DNA of 44,746 nucleotides from Chitinophagaceae bacterium (GTDB lineage Bacteria; Bacteroidota; Bacteroidia; Chitinophagales; Chitinophagaceae), in contig JAICYZ010000004.1 in NCBI GenBank assembly GCA_025933935.1, positions 1-44,746 of the forward strand, given 5' to 3'. The position numbers and the translations under genes were made by a program. Shown here piece after piece: positions 1 to 8,194 of this stretch. Each line of letters starts with the position of its first letter. Within the stretch, counting starts at the first letter, position 1. The notes beneath the pieces were generated by a model. The model searched no databases and was not told the origin of the DNA. It saw only the letters and a list, made by a program, of their open reading frames with translations.

Positions 1-70
1 TATCCATTATATTGTGCATCTTTATTTATTTTTTTAATTTTTTCATTTCATTTTTACTTTGCATTTAATC

Positions 71-724
71 ATGTTAAAAGCGACTGGTATTTATAAAAAT
101 TATGGCCCTTTACCGGTATTGAAGGGGGTGAATATAGAGATTTCAAAAGGTGAAATTGTGAGTATTGCCGGTTCTTCCGGAGCAGGGAAGAGTACGTTAT
201 TACACATTCTTGGCACGTTGGATAACGCCGATAGAGGGGAGATATCTATTGATAATGTAAATGTGAGTATGTTAAAAGGGAAAAAACTGGCTTCTTTCAG
301 AAATGAGCATATTGGGTTTGTTTTCCAATTCCATCATTTGCTTCCGGAATTTTCTGCATTAGAAAATATTTGTATTCCGGCATGGATAGCCGCCAGAAAA
401 AACCGCGATGTGCAGAAAAGGGCCGAAGAATTACTGGAATTATTAAACCTGAAAGATCGGGGAGAACACAAGCCTGGCGAGCTTTCGGGTGGGGAACAAC
501 AACGCGTGGCGGTAGCAAGGGCGTTGATAAATAATCCTTCCATCGTAATGGCAGATGAACCAACCGGCAACCTTGATTCTGCTCATGCAAAAGAGTTACA
601 CAACTTGTTTATTGACCTTCGCAATCGTTTTAAGCAAACATTTTTAATTGTGACACACAATGAAGAGCTTGCCCAATTGAGCGACAGGCTGTTGCATATG
701 AAAGATGGCAAAATAATTGGTTAG
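71..724 (+). CDS. lolD: LolD-like ABC transporter ATP-binding protein
   Basis: Soluble ATPase of the MacB/LolD class, which powers release of lipoproteins from the inner membrane or a related MacB-type export step. The protein of about 217 residues has the usual length and all ABC motifs in order: Walker [10 protein letters not shown] near residue 35, a Q-loop in [12 protein letters not shown], signature LSGGEQQR, Walker [13 protein letters not shown] and the H-loop VTHN. The TGNLDS extension after Walker B is typical of this class. I chose the ATG at 71 rather than a TTG twelve bases upstream because homologues begin close to MLKA. The partner permease is not adjacent, which is common for LolD in Bacteroidota. 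The LolD assignment within the class is family inference. Confidence 0.88.
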   Translation: MLKATGIYKNYGPLPVLKGVNIEISKGEIVSIAGSSGAGKSTLLHILGTLDNADRGEISIDNVNVSMLKGKKLASFRNEHIGFVFQFHHLLPEFSALENICIPAWIAARKNRDVQKRAEELLELLNLKDRGEHKPGELSGGEQQRVAVARALINNPSIVMADEPTGNLDSAHAKELHNLFIDLRNRFKQTFLIVTHNEELAQLSDRLLHMKDGKIIG

Positions 725-833
725 AAAGCAGAAAGCTGAAAAGGGAAAGCGCCGAATGAAAACAGAACGGGTAGCACTGCTTAGCTTTTAGCCTTCACGG
801 TTAAACCTTAAATACTTAAAAAAGAACTTCCCG

Positions 834-1208
834 ATGATAAAAAAAGCCCTTCTTACTGTCTTTCTATTGATTTGTTCCAATACCTTTATGACGCTCGCCT
901 GGTACGGCCATTTGAAACTGAAACAAATGAATAAGCTCGTGGGCGTAAGTCTTTTTTTGATAATTCTGATGAGTTGGGGCGTCGCTTTTTTTGAATATAT
1001 GTTCCAGGTTCCTGCAAACCGGATCGGTTTTTCTGAAGATGGCGGCCCTTTTTCATTATGGCAGCTTAAAATAATCCAGGAAGTAATTACGCTGTCTGTT
1101 TTCACTGTCTTTATGTTGTTTTTTTTTAAAGATCAACCCCTTCGATGGAATCACCTGGTCGGTTTTGGATTATTGATTGCAGCGGTTTTCTTTCTTTTTA
1201 AAAAATGA
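834..1208 (+). CDS. DMT family membrane protein (DUF486)
   Basis: Small inner-membrane protein of 124 residues with four hydrophobic segments (about residues 4-24, 36-56, 80-100 and 105-122), the layout of the DUF486 branch of the drug/metabolite transporter superfamily. Motifs that I recognise from this family are TLAWYGHLK near the N-terminus, SWGVAFFEY in the second segment and the PANRIG loop after it. It lies alone between the LolD gene and the threonine dehydrogenase gene, with about 110 bp upstream. The substrate is unknown for the family. The ATG at 834 places the first membrane helix directly at the N-terminus. No promoter was recognised. Confidence 0.82.
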   Translation: MIKKALLTVFLLICSNTFMTLAWYGHLKLKQMNKLVGVSLFLIILMSWGVAFFEYMFQVPANRIGFSEDGGPFSLWQLKIIQEVITLSVFTVFMLFFFKDQPLRWNHLVGFGLLIAAVFFLFKK

Positions 1209-1412
1209 TACTATCGTAAGATAAAAAATCACCTTTATTTCTTTATTTACTGCAATACATAAATCATTTATAAAGAAACTTTTTGAACATTGAAATACTG
1301 CTAAGAATTACCGCTAATTAAATTATTTGCTTTAAACAATCGATTGCTCAGTTTTCCGCATCTATTTTGCCTTTACCCTTTTTAGATTTTACTTTGTCGC
1401 TTAAAAAATAAT

Positions 1413-2378
1413 ATGATCAAAGAAAAAATATTGGTAATCGGCGCTTGCGGTCAGATAGGAGTGGAGCTGACTCTGGAACTACGAAAAATCTATGGCGGCG
1501 CAAATGTGGTAGCTTCTGACTTGCGTGCCGAAAATGAATTATTGAAAGGTACCGGCCCTTACGTGAGCCTCGATGTGATGAACAAAGAGATGTTGCATGT
1601 GCAGGTCATCCGACAAAACATTACACAGATCTATTTATTGGCAGCAATTCTTTCTGCCACCGGCGAAAAAAATCCAAATCTTGCCTGGCATCTGAATACA
1701 CAAAGCCTGTTGAATGTTTTGGAAATTGCCAAAGATGAAAATGTGCACAAAGTATATTGGCCAAGCAGTATCGCGGTCTTCGGGCCTACATCTCCTAAAA
1801 CCAATTGTCCTCAAAAAACGGTGATCGAACCAACTACGGTTTATGGAATCAGCAAATATGCCGGTGAATTCTGGTGCAATTATTTTAATCACCGCTATGA
1901 TATTGATGTACGAAGCTTGCGCTATCCGGGATTAATAAGTTATAAAAGCGAACCCGGCGGCGGCACCACAGATTATGCGGTAGAAATTTTTCATGATGCA
2001 TTAGAAGAAGATCATTTCACTTGTTTTTTAAAAGAAGACACCTATTTGCCCATGATGTACATGCCCGATGCAATCCGCGCTACCATTGAATTGATGGAAT
2101 CGCCGGTTGGAAAAATTTCTGTGCGGACATCTTATAATATTCACGGAATGAGTTTTTCTCCCAAAGAAATAGCCACGGAAATTAAAAAGCATATTCCCGG
2201 TTTCACCGTTACCTATGAGCCGGACTATCGCCAGCAAATTGCGCAAAGCTGGCCTCAAAGCATTGATGATTCTGTAGCCAGAAACGATTGGGGTTGGAAG
2301 CCAAAATATGATCTTGCTACCATGACTACTGACATGATTGAAAACCTGAAAAGCGAAATCTCCGCACCCGCATCCTAA
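1413..2378 (+). CDS. tdh: L-threonine 3-dehydrogenase, SDR/epimerase type
   Basis: NAD-dependent extended short-chain dehydrogenase of 321 residues. It is predicted to oxidise L-threonine to 2-amino-3-oxobutyrate, which is then cleaved to glycine and acetyl-CoA. The N-terminal Rossmann motif is GACGQIG (residues 10-16). The catalytic signature is PSSIAVFG followed by YGISK (Tyr-x-x-x-Lys). The stretch LRYPGLIS...GGGTTDYAVEIFHDAL is characteristic of the GalE-like threonine dehydrogenases known from Flavobacterium and distinguishes it from sugar-nucleotide epimerases. The PMMYMPDAIRATIELM segment is also typical. It is a single gene with about 200 bp of AT-rich sequence upstream. The usual partner 2-amino-3-ketobutyrate CoA ligase is not in the window. 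Confidence 0.9.
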   Translation: MIKEKILVIGACGQIGVELTLELRKIYGGANVVASDLRAENELLKGTGPYVSLDVMNKEMLHVQVIRQNITQIYLLAAILSATGEKNPNLAWHLNTQSLLNVLEIAKDENVHKVYWPSSIAVFGPTSPKTNCPQKTVIEPTTVYGISKYAGEFWCNYFNHRYDIDVRSLRYPGLISYKSEPGGGTTDYAVEIFHDALEEDHFTCFLKEDTYLPMMYMPDAIRATIELMESPVGKISVRTSYNIHGMSFSPKEIATEIKKHIPGFTVTYEPDYRQQIAQSWPQSIDDSVARNDWGWKPKYDLATMTTDMIENLKSEISAPAS

Positions 2379-2395
2379 AAAAAACTGTCATGGTA

Positions 2396-2427
2396 TTGTT
2401 TTGTTTAGAAATAATTGTTGATATTTG
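2396..2427 (+). promoter_or_regulatory. Possible Bacteroidota-type promoter of the first porin-like gene
   Basis: A TTG at 2396-2398 and GATATTTG at 2420-2427 roughly match the -33 TTTG and -7 TAnnTTTG boxes, with a 21-base spacer. The downstream leader to the ATG at 2469 contains four CAAAA units. The same GATATTTGCA core occurs before the next outer-membrane gene. The spacing is not ideal, so this is a weak call. Confidence 0.3.
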
Positions 2428-2468
2428 CACCTCATTTTTTTAAAACAAAACAAAACAAAACACCCACA

Positions 2469-3077
2469 ATGAGAAAATTACTATTGGCAATTGCTGCTAT
2501 TGCATTTTCAGCAGCGTCCACACAAGCACAAACAACTTCTTTCGGCTTAAAGGGCGGTATGACAGCCTCAAACATGAAGATGTCCAGCAATGGAATGTCT
2601 GTTTCCTTAACAACAAAAATTGGCTTTTATGCCGGTGCCCTTGCAGAAATTGGCGTTTCAGAAAAATTTGCAATACAACCGGAATTATTTTATTCTTCTA
2701 TGGGAGCTAAGATAAAAGTAACTGACAGCGGCATGAGTGCTTCTGCAACAGAAAATCTTGGATATATCAATTTACCCATTTTGGCTAAATATAAGTCACA
2801 AGGCTTTTCTGTTTTCGCAGGACCACAAATAGGTTATTTACTTTCTGCAAAATCAAAAAGTACCGACGACAGTCAAACTATAGATGATAAAGACGAATAT
2901 AAACCAATTGAAGTATCTGGTGTTTTAGGAGTTGGTTATACTTTAGCTAATGGGTTTGGTATCGACGCACGCTACCAGGTTGGATTATCAAATATTGCAA
3001 AAGATGCGGGCGGAAGTGATGCTAGTGTCAAAAACAGTGCTTTCATGGTTGGGGTTCATTACTTTTTCAACCGGTAA
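2469..3077 (+). CDS. Porin-family outer-membrane beta-barrel protein
   Basis: A secreted protein of about 202 residues with a clean signal peptide (MRKLLLAIAAIAFSAASTQA, cleavage before QTTSFG). It is followed by alternating hydrophobic/polar strands such as TSFGLKGGMTASNMK, KIGFYAGALAEIGV, KFAIQPELFYSSMGAK, GYINLPILAKYK and GFSVFAGPQIGYLL, and it ends in the aromatic VGVHYFFNR. This is the PorT/OmpX-like eight-stranded barrel pattern (outer membrane protein beta-barrel family) that is abundant in Bacteroidota. Function is unknown. The ATG at 2469 is chosen because it begins the signal peptide; an earlier in-frame start would add a poly-lysine extension. A terminator follows directly, so the gene is probably monocistronic. 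Confidence 0.85.
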   Translation: MRKLLLAIAAIAFSAASTQAQTTSFGLKGGMTASNMKMSSNGMSVSLTTKIGFYAGALAEIGVSEKFAIQPELFYSSMGAKIKVTDSGMSASATENLGYINLPILAKYKSQGFSVFAGPQIGYLLSAKSKSTDDSQTIDDKDEYKPIEVSGVLGVGYTLANGFGIDARYQVGLSNIAKDAGGSDASVKNSAFMVGVHYFFNR

Positions 3078-3095
3078 TCGCATTAGAATACCAGT

Positions 3096-3132
3096 AAAAA
3101 AAGTGTTTCAAAATTTTTGGGACACTTTTTTT
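3096..3132 (+). terminator. Rho-independent terminator after the first porin-like gene
   Basis: The arms AAAAAAAGTGTTTC and GGGACACTTTTTTT form a stem with two G-U pairs around an AT-rich loop, ending in a run of seven T. It lies about 20 bp after the stop codon. Confidence 0.75.
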
Positions 3133-3190
3133 ATGTCTGTTTGTTTTCGGTAAAATAAAATCTTTTTTAACAAATACGTATAAGCATTTA

Positions 3191-3220
3191 TTGTGAAATT
3201 CAAAAGATTATAGATATTTG
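3191..3220 (+). promoter_or_regulatory. Bacteroidota-type promoter of the second outer-membrane gene
   Basis: TTG at 3191-3193, a 19-base spacer and GATATTTG at 3213-3220 match the Bacteroidota -33/-7 arrangement with one mismatch in the -7 box. The distance to the ATG at 3272 is about 50 bases and the leader is rich in AAAAC units, as for the preceding gene. Confidence 0.5.
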
Positions 3221-3271
3221 CATTTTAAATGTAGTTAATTTAAACCCATTTGTAAAACAAAAAACAAAAAA

Positions 3272-3772
3272 ATGAAAAAGTTACTTCTAGTATTTGCCGT
3301 TGTTGCATTTACAACAATAGGCGCACAGGCGCAGGACGCAAAGTCAACCAATTTAAGCCTTGGAGTAAATGTTGGAATTCCTACTACCACCGGTCTTTCC
3401 ATCGCTTATGGCGCAGATTTGCAAGCTGATTTCGCAGTAGCACCAACTACAAAAATTACCGGCAGCGTCGGATATGAAGCGTACAAAATAAAAGATGTTC
3501 CTTCCGGCTCCGGCATTAAAAGCACTTTCGGCATCATTCCTATTCTTGCCGGTGCAAAATTCTTTTTCGGAGAAACCGGAAAAATGTATGGTCACGCTCA
3601 GTTGGGTTATGCAATTTCAACAACAAAAGGCGGAAGTGGTGCATTTGCTTACGCACCGAGTCTCGGATATTATGTAAGCCCAAATTTTGATATTGCGCTT
3701 AAGTATCTTGCATCCAGCAGAAACAGCGCTACTACAGGATCTTTAAATTTGCGCCTCGCTTATAATTTCTAA
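3272..3772 (+). CDS. Small outer-membrane beta-barrel protein
   Basis: A 166-residue protein with a signal peptide (MKKLLLVFAVVAFTTIGAQA, cleavage before QDAKST) and about eight amphipathic strands, for example LSLGVNVGIPTT, LSIAYGADLQADFAV, KITGSVGYEAYKI, IPILAGAKFFFG, MYGHAQLGYAIS and FDIALKYLASS. It closes with LNLRLAYNF, a C-terminal aromatic typical of barrel insertion by BAM. It is similar in design to the preceding gene but not obviously a duplicate. It is flanked by its own promoter-like element and a strong terminator, so it is likely a monocistronic surface protein. No enzymatic motif is visible and the role is unknown. Confidence 0.82.
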   Translation: MKKLLLVFAVVAFTTIGAQAQDAKSTNLSLGVNVGIPTTTGLSIAYGADLQADFAVAPTTKITGSVGYEAYKIKDVPSGSGIKSTFGIIPILAGAKFFFGETGKMYGHAQLGYAISTTKGGSGAFAYAPSLGYYVSPNFDIALKYLASSRNSATTGSLNLRLAYNF

Positions 3773-3794
3773 ATTTTAAAGTATTTTAAAACTT

Positions 3795-3824
3795 AAAAGC
3801 CTTCATTTTCTGAAGGCTTTTTTA
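3795..3824 (+). terminator. Rho-independent terminator
   Basis: The perfect 11-bp stem AAAAGCCTTCA / TGAAGGCTTTT with a five-base loop TTTTC ends in a T run, 22 bp after the stop codon of the small barrel gene. Confidence 0.9.
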
Positions 3825-3935
3825 TTGATTGTAGGGGAAACAAAAATTTGTATTATTTCTCTGTTGGCTGACAAATCAATTAACCATTCAATCTGAATTT
3901 TCACAGTAAACGATTATTTATCTTTACCCAAAAAA

Positions 3936-6536
3936 TTGCCCCTGAAACTATCTAATATATATAAAAACAGGCAGTTCTTTTCTCCAAAACTTTATTGGAA
4001 AGAAATACTTGGACTCCTGATGATCCTGCTGGCATTTGTATTTTTCAGAAGCGAGCGGAAAGAACTGATACAAATTATTCCAAACATTGAAAATGCTGAT
4101 CCTTTTTGGATTTTGGCGGGAGTTGGCGTTACGTTTATATATGTGTTTTTGCAAAGCGGCATGTACATCAGCAGTTTTTCTTCTATTGGTTTACCTTTAA
4201 AATGGATCGATTCCTTTGAACTTTTTCTAAAAAGGAATTTTTTAAGTATTTTTTTACCTGCCGGAGGCGTAAGCGCTTTGGCTTATACGCCTTCACAATT
4301 AAGAAAAAGAGGCTTCAATAAAACACAAATCGGGCAGGCGAGCGGTTTATATGGCTTCGCAGGTTTATCCACTGTTTTTTTAGTCGGGCTTCCGGTATTG
4401 GTTCTTCTCACATTGTCGCCGGGCAGGCAGTTTAAAAGTGCATGGGTAGGATTGATTTTTGTTGTTCTCCTAATGCTGGGCCTTGTGTGGCTTGCCAGGT
4501 CACTGAAACAAAAAAATAAGTTATATCAGTTTATTGAAAAAAAATTTCCACGCGCGTCGCCGGTGATCGATGAACTCTTTGCTGCCAATGTTCAGCAAAA
4601 AAAATATGCCGGTGCTATTGGATTCTCCGTCGGAGTGGAATTAAGCGGCATGGCCTCAATTTATGTCGCCATGCTGGCGCTCGGCGTTTCTCCATCCCTG
4701 ATGGCTGCAGCGGTAGGTTATATGGTTACTGTTTTGCTGATGGTAGTTTCTCCCTTTCTACGTGGCCTTGGCGCGGTGGAAATGTCGCTCGTTTATATCC
4801 TCGAAATGTACGGCTACTCTACGGTTCAGGCGTTGTCTGTCACCATTCTATACCGTGTCTTTGAATTTTGGTTGCCCATGTTATTTGGCATCGTCGCTTT
4901 TGCATGGCGCGGGCGACAACTATTTATCCGGATTGCGCCGGCATTACTCATCTTTGCTTTGGGGATCGTTAATATTATTTCTGTTGTAAAGCCTCCATCT
5001 CATCCTCGGCTGAAATTACTCCACCAGTTTCTTCCTTTGGATGCGATCAATGCCTCGAATGCACTTGTTCTTTTTATAGGATTGGTACTTCTCATCACGT
5101 CGGCATATATGTTTAAAGGATTAAAAAACGCCTGGCGATTGGCAATTTTGTTGTCTGTGCTGTCGCTCATCGGCAATCTTACAAAAGCCCTTGATTATTA
5201 TGAAGCTGTTTTTGCTGCCATCACCCTTGTATTATTATTGCTCAGCAGAAAGCAATACCTAATCCAAAGTAATCTCAAATTGGTGCGCGTTGGTTTATTA
5301 TCTGTGGTCATTGTGTTTTTATCGGTATTGGTTTTTGGATTTGTAAGTTTTTATTTTATCAATCCAAGAGCTTTTGGAATCGATTTTACCTGGAAACAAT
5401 CGATCCTTTATTCATTTGAGTTTTTTTTATTGAATGGAAATGATACAATACAGCCTCAAACGCCGGTAGGGCATCAGTTTCTATGGTTCTTTCAGTTACT
5501 CGGTTATTTCAGTTGGGCGTTCCTGTTGTTTACGCTCATCAAACCTTATATTAAGCTTCAGCCTCCATCGGGTTCAGGAAGGGAACGGGCGAACTTCTTA
5601 TTAAGTGAGTATGGAAATTCGGCAATGGATTATTTCAAAATTTCAAAGGATAAATTGCTTTTCTTTTCTGAGCTGTGCGACGGGTTTTTAGCCTACCGGA
5701 TTGCGAATGGTTTTGCCATTGTGTTGGAAGAACCAGTGTGTGCCGAAGAAAACAAACCGGAAATATTAGCAGAGTTTTACAATCAGTGCCGGAAAATGGG
5801 ATTAAAAGTTGCATTCTACCGGGTAGATGAAAACAGCATCCTATGGTTTAATGAGCTAAGGAAGAAAAAAATACTTATAGGACAGGAAGCAATATTGGAA
5901 GCGGAAAATTTTACTATGGAAGGAAGAAATAAAAAATCGTTACGGAATGCAATGAACAGCCTGGAGAAAAAAGGATTTGTGACTAAAATTTATCGTCATC
6001 CTCTTCCAGCCGAACTGGTAGCAGAACTGCAAAAAATATCTGATGAGTGGCTGGCTTATTATGGAAAGGATGAACAAATATTTTCCCAGGGAATGTTCAA
6101 TGCGGAAGAAATTGCTCAGCAGGATGTGATCACTTCGGAAGATGCGGAAGGCAAAATCGTTGCATTTTTAAATATTATTCCTGACTATGCTCCGGAAGAA
6201 TGTACTTATGATCTCATTCGGAAAACAGGCGCTGCTCCCGGCGGCTGTATGGATGCGCTGATCATCAAAATGGTACAATATGCGAGAGAAAATAAATGTA
6301 AATACATCAATCTTGGATTAGTGCCGATGACCGGAATTTCAGAACCGGATAGTCCCGCCGAGCAAATAATTAAATATGCGGCTGAAAAGCTTAAACGTTT
6401 CAGGCACTTCCAGGGTTTGCGCGATTTTAAAGAGAAATATGCCACTATTTGGGAAGATAAATACCTGGTTTATGATACCGATTATGACTTGCTGCAATTG
6501 CCTGCTGCTTTAAACAAAGTGATGCAACCTCAATAA
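3936..6536 (+). CDS. mprF: MprF-like bifunctional lysylphosphatidylglycerol synthase/flippase
   Basis: An 866-residue integral membrane protein. The N-terminal two-thirds is polytopic (about twelve or more hydrophobic segments between residues 20 and 550) and carries the flippase motif region around FLPAGGVSALAYTPSQLRKRGF. The C-terminal 300 residues (about 560-860) form a soluble DUF2156/GNAT-like synthase domain with FSELCDGFLAYRIANGFAIVLEEPV and MEGRNKKSLRNAMNSLEKKGF. In characterised MprF/LpiA enzymes this domain transfers an amino acid from aminoacyl-tRNA to phosphatidylglycerol, lowering negative surface charge and giving cationic-peptide resistance. No ATG precedes the first conserved helix, so the TTG at 3936 is used; the start is uncertain. 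The next gene begins 6 bp downstream and encodes a VirJ/AcvB-like hydrolase, so the two are surely co-transcribed. The amino acid and lipid specificity cannot be read here. Confidence 0.85.
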   Translation: MPLKLSNIYKNRQFFSPKLYWKEILGLLMILLAFVFFRSERKELIQIIPNIENADPFWILAGVGVTFIYVFLQSGMYISSFSSIGLPLKWIDSFELFLKRNFLSIFLPAGGVSALAYTPSQLRKRGFNKTQIGQASGLYGFAGLSTVFLVGLPVLVLLTLSPGRQFKSAWVGLIFVVLLMLGLVWLARSLKQKNKLYQFIEKKFPRASPVIDELFAANVQQKKYAGAIGFSVGVELSGMASIYVAMLALGVSPSLMAAAVGYMVTVLLMVVSPFLRGLGAVEMSLVYILEMYGYSTVQALSVTILYRVFEFWLPMLFGIVAFAWRGRQLFIRIAPALLIFALGIVNIISVVKPPSHPRLKLLHQFLPLDAINASNALVLFIGLVLLITSAYMFKGLKNAWRLAILLSVLSLIGNLTKALDYYEAVFAAITLVLLLLSRKQYLIQSNLKLVRVGLLSVVIVFLSVLVFGFVSFYFINPRAFGIDFTWKQSILYSFEFFLLNGNDTIQPQTPVGHQFLWFFQLLGYFSWAFLLFTLIKPYIKLQPPSGSGRERANFLLSEYGNSAMDYFKISKDKLLFFSELCDGFLAYRIANGFAIVLEEPVCAEENKPEILAEFYNQCRKMGLKVAFYRVDENSILWFNELRKKKILIGQEAILEAENFTMEGRNKKSLRNAMNSLEKKGFVTKIYRHPLPAELVAELQKISDEWLAYYGKDEQIFSQGMFNAEEIAQQDVITSEDAEGKIVAFLNIIPDYAPEECTYDLIRKTGAAPGGCMDALIIKMVQYARENKCKYINLGLVPMTGISEPDSPAEQIIKYAAEKLKRFRHFQGLRDFKEKYATIWEDKYLVYDTDYDLLQLPAALNKVMQPQ

Positions 6537-6542
6537 TAAATT

Positions 6543-7199
6543 ATGAATAAGAGCATATACCTACTTCTTCTTTTTTCGACATTTGGCGCGGCTGCACAAA
6601 CGCTTCCAATGAAAGAATGGGATGCATCGGCGCATAACAAGCCGCTGGTTTTTTATATTTCCGGCGACGGCGGCCTTAACAGATTTTCCAATGAATTATG
6701 CACTGCCATAAATAAAGAGGGATTTGACGTAGACGCGATGGATTCCAAATCCTATTTCTGGAGCCAAAAAACACCTGCGGGAACTGCAGAAGATATTAGT
6801 GATTTTCTATCAAAAAAAATTGCAAGGCGTCCTAACCAACAAATTGTATTGATTGGCTATTCTTTCGGTGCCGATGTTTTGCCTTATGTGCTGAACCGCT
6901 TGCCGAAAAACATTGCTGATAAGATAAAAGTTTCCTTTCTTCTGGCTTCATCAGGAAGCACCGATTTTGTAATTCATATCGCCGATTTATTTGGCTCCGG
7001 CAAACGGCGGGGTATGGATGTTTTAACGGAAGTAAATAAAATTTCAAACCAAAAGATCGTTATTCTCAACAGTAGTGATGATAAGGGTCTTGATGCCGGA
7101 AAAATTACCGTTAAACACACAACGGAAATACTTCCTGGTGGCCATCATTTCGATGGAGATATTAACGAGATCGTGAAAGCAATAATTAAATATATTTAA
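6543..7199 (+). CDS. VirJ/AcvB-like periplasmic serine hydrolase
   Basis: A 218-residue alpha/beta-hydrolase with a signal peptide (MNKSIYLLLLFSTFGAAAQ). It carries GDGG (residues 41-44, likely oxyanion region), the nucleophile elbow GYSFG with Ser107, and LPGGHHFDGD near residue 195, which would supply the catalytic His. This is the pattern of the VirJ domain (bacterial virulence protein family). In Agrobacterium and Rhizobium the homologue AcvB is encoded with the MprF-type enzyme LpiA and hydrolyses lysyl-phosphatidylglycerol. The same pairing here, 6 bp after an MprF-like gene, strongly suggests an aminoacyl-lipid hydrolase facing the periplasm. The family assignment comes from motifs and context; the lipid substrate is inference. 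Confidence 0.78.
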   Translation: MNKSIYLLLLFSTFGAAAQTLPMKEWDASAHNKPLVFYISGDGGLNRFSNELCTAINKEGFDVDAMDSKSYFWSQKTPAGTAEDISDFLSKKIARRPNQQIVLIGYSFGADVLPYVLNRLPKNIADKIKVSFLLASSGSTDFVIHIADLFGSGKRRGMDVLTEVNKISNQKIVILNSSDDKGLDAGKITVKHTTEILPGGHHFDGDINEIVKAIIKYI

Positions 7200-7448
7200 G
7201 CTCCGGGTCGAGATGTGGTGAAATAAAATGGATAGTTTTCCTGATGCAGCAGAGAAATAAATAAGTGAATTTTGTATTTTTTGAATAAAATATTCGAGAT
7301 GTATATTTGATAGGTTTTCTGCAAATTCTCACTGCTACTCCTACGAAACAGAACGATAGTTAAAACTAACAATGATACCTTGGAACGATGTTTTTACACA
7401 TGGTATTTATCCGAACATTTTTCCGCAAAATGTTAAAGTAACACTTAA

Positions 7449-8165
7449 TTACAAACCGAGCACTTCTTTCATAGAAAACACACCTTTTTTATCTACTAGA
7501 AATTCAGCCGCGAGCACAGCGCCTTCTGCAAAGCCTTTTCGATTGTGCGCCGTGTGAATAATTTCAATATCATCTACCGGCGAAGAATATTTTACAGAAT
7601 GTGTGCCGGGTACTTCATCAATTCTTTTGCTGATAATGGAAAGTTCGTTTTCATTTTGAGTTTCCGCGTTTATCCATTTGTTTTTTTCGGGTAATGTCTG
7701 AATGATTTGTTCAGCGAGTGTGATTGCCGTTCCACTTGGCGCATCTTTTTTTTGGGTGTGATGAGTTTCTTCAATCGCTACACGATAGGAGGGGTGCGGC
7801 TTTAAGAGGGTTGCTAATTTTTTATTTAGTTCAAAAAAAATATTTACCCCGATACTAAAATTGCTCGCATATAAAAAAGCGCCGTTGACTTCCTTACATT
7901 TCTCTTCAATCGTTTCTAGTTGATCCAGCCAACCGGTAGTACCGCACACAACCGGCACATTTGCATTTAAAGAAAATAAAATATTTTCGACCGCACTATG
8001 CGGATTGGTAAATTCAATGGCAACATCTGCTCGTTGAATATTTTCTTGCGTGAGCTCCTGCAGGTTTTCATCAGTAATTCGTAATACAATTTCATGGCCT
8101 CTTTGCAAAGCAATTTCTTCAATGGCGTGTCCCATTTTACCGTATCCTAATAAAGCGATTTTCAT
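7449..8165 (-). CDS. dapB: 4-hydroxy-tetrahydrodipicolinate reductase
   Basis: A cytoplasmic enzyme of 238 residues that reduces hydroxy-tetrahydrodipicolinate to tetrahydrodipicolinate with NAD(P)H in lysine and peptidoglycan precursor synthesis. The N-terminal nucleotide-binding motif is GYGKMG. VVCGTTGW marks the cofactor pocket, and the catalytic signature EETHHTQKKDAPSGTA is intact. The length agrees with the short Bacteroidota form. It is the last gene of a minus-strand operon parA-parB-DUF5683-dapB, 29 bp after the preceding gene. In many Bacteroidota lepB follows in this operon, but here a convergent VirJ-like gene follows instead. Confidence 0.96.
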   Translation of the reverse strand: MKIALLGYGKMGHAIEEIALQRGHEIVLRITDENLQELTQENIQRADVAIEFTNPHSAVENILFSLNANVPVVCGTTGWLDQLETIEEKCKEVNGAFLYASNFSIGVNIFFELNKKLATLLKPHPSYRVAIEETHHTQKKDAPSGTAITLAEQIIQTLPEKNKWINAETQNENELSIISKRIDEVPGTHSVKYSSPVDDIEIIHTAHNRKGFAEGAVLAAEFLVDKKGVFSMKEVLGL

Positions 8166-8194
8166 AAAAAAGTGATTAAAAATAAAAGATAAAT

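Noticed and set aside
7372-7557. Plus-strand 61-codon open frame near the dapB end
   Set aside because: It overlaps the end of dapB in antisense, its product resembles no protein, and dapB coding is certain.
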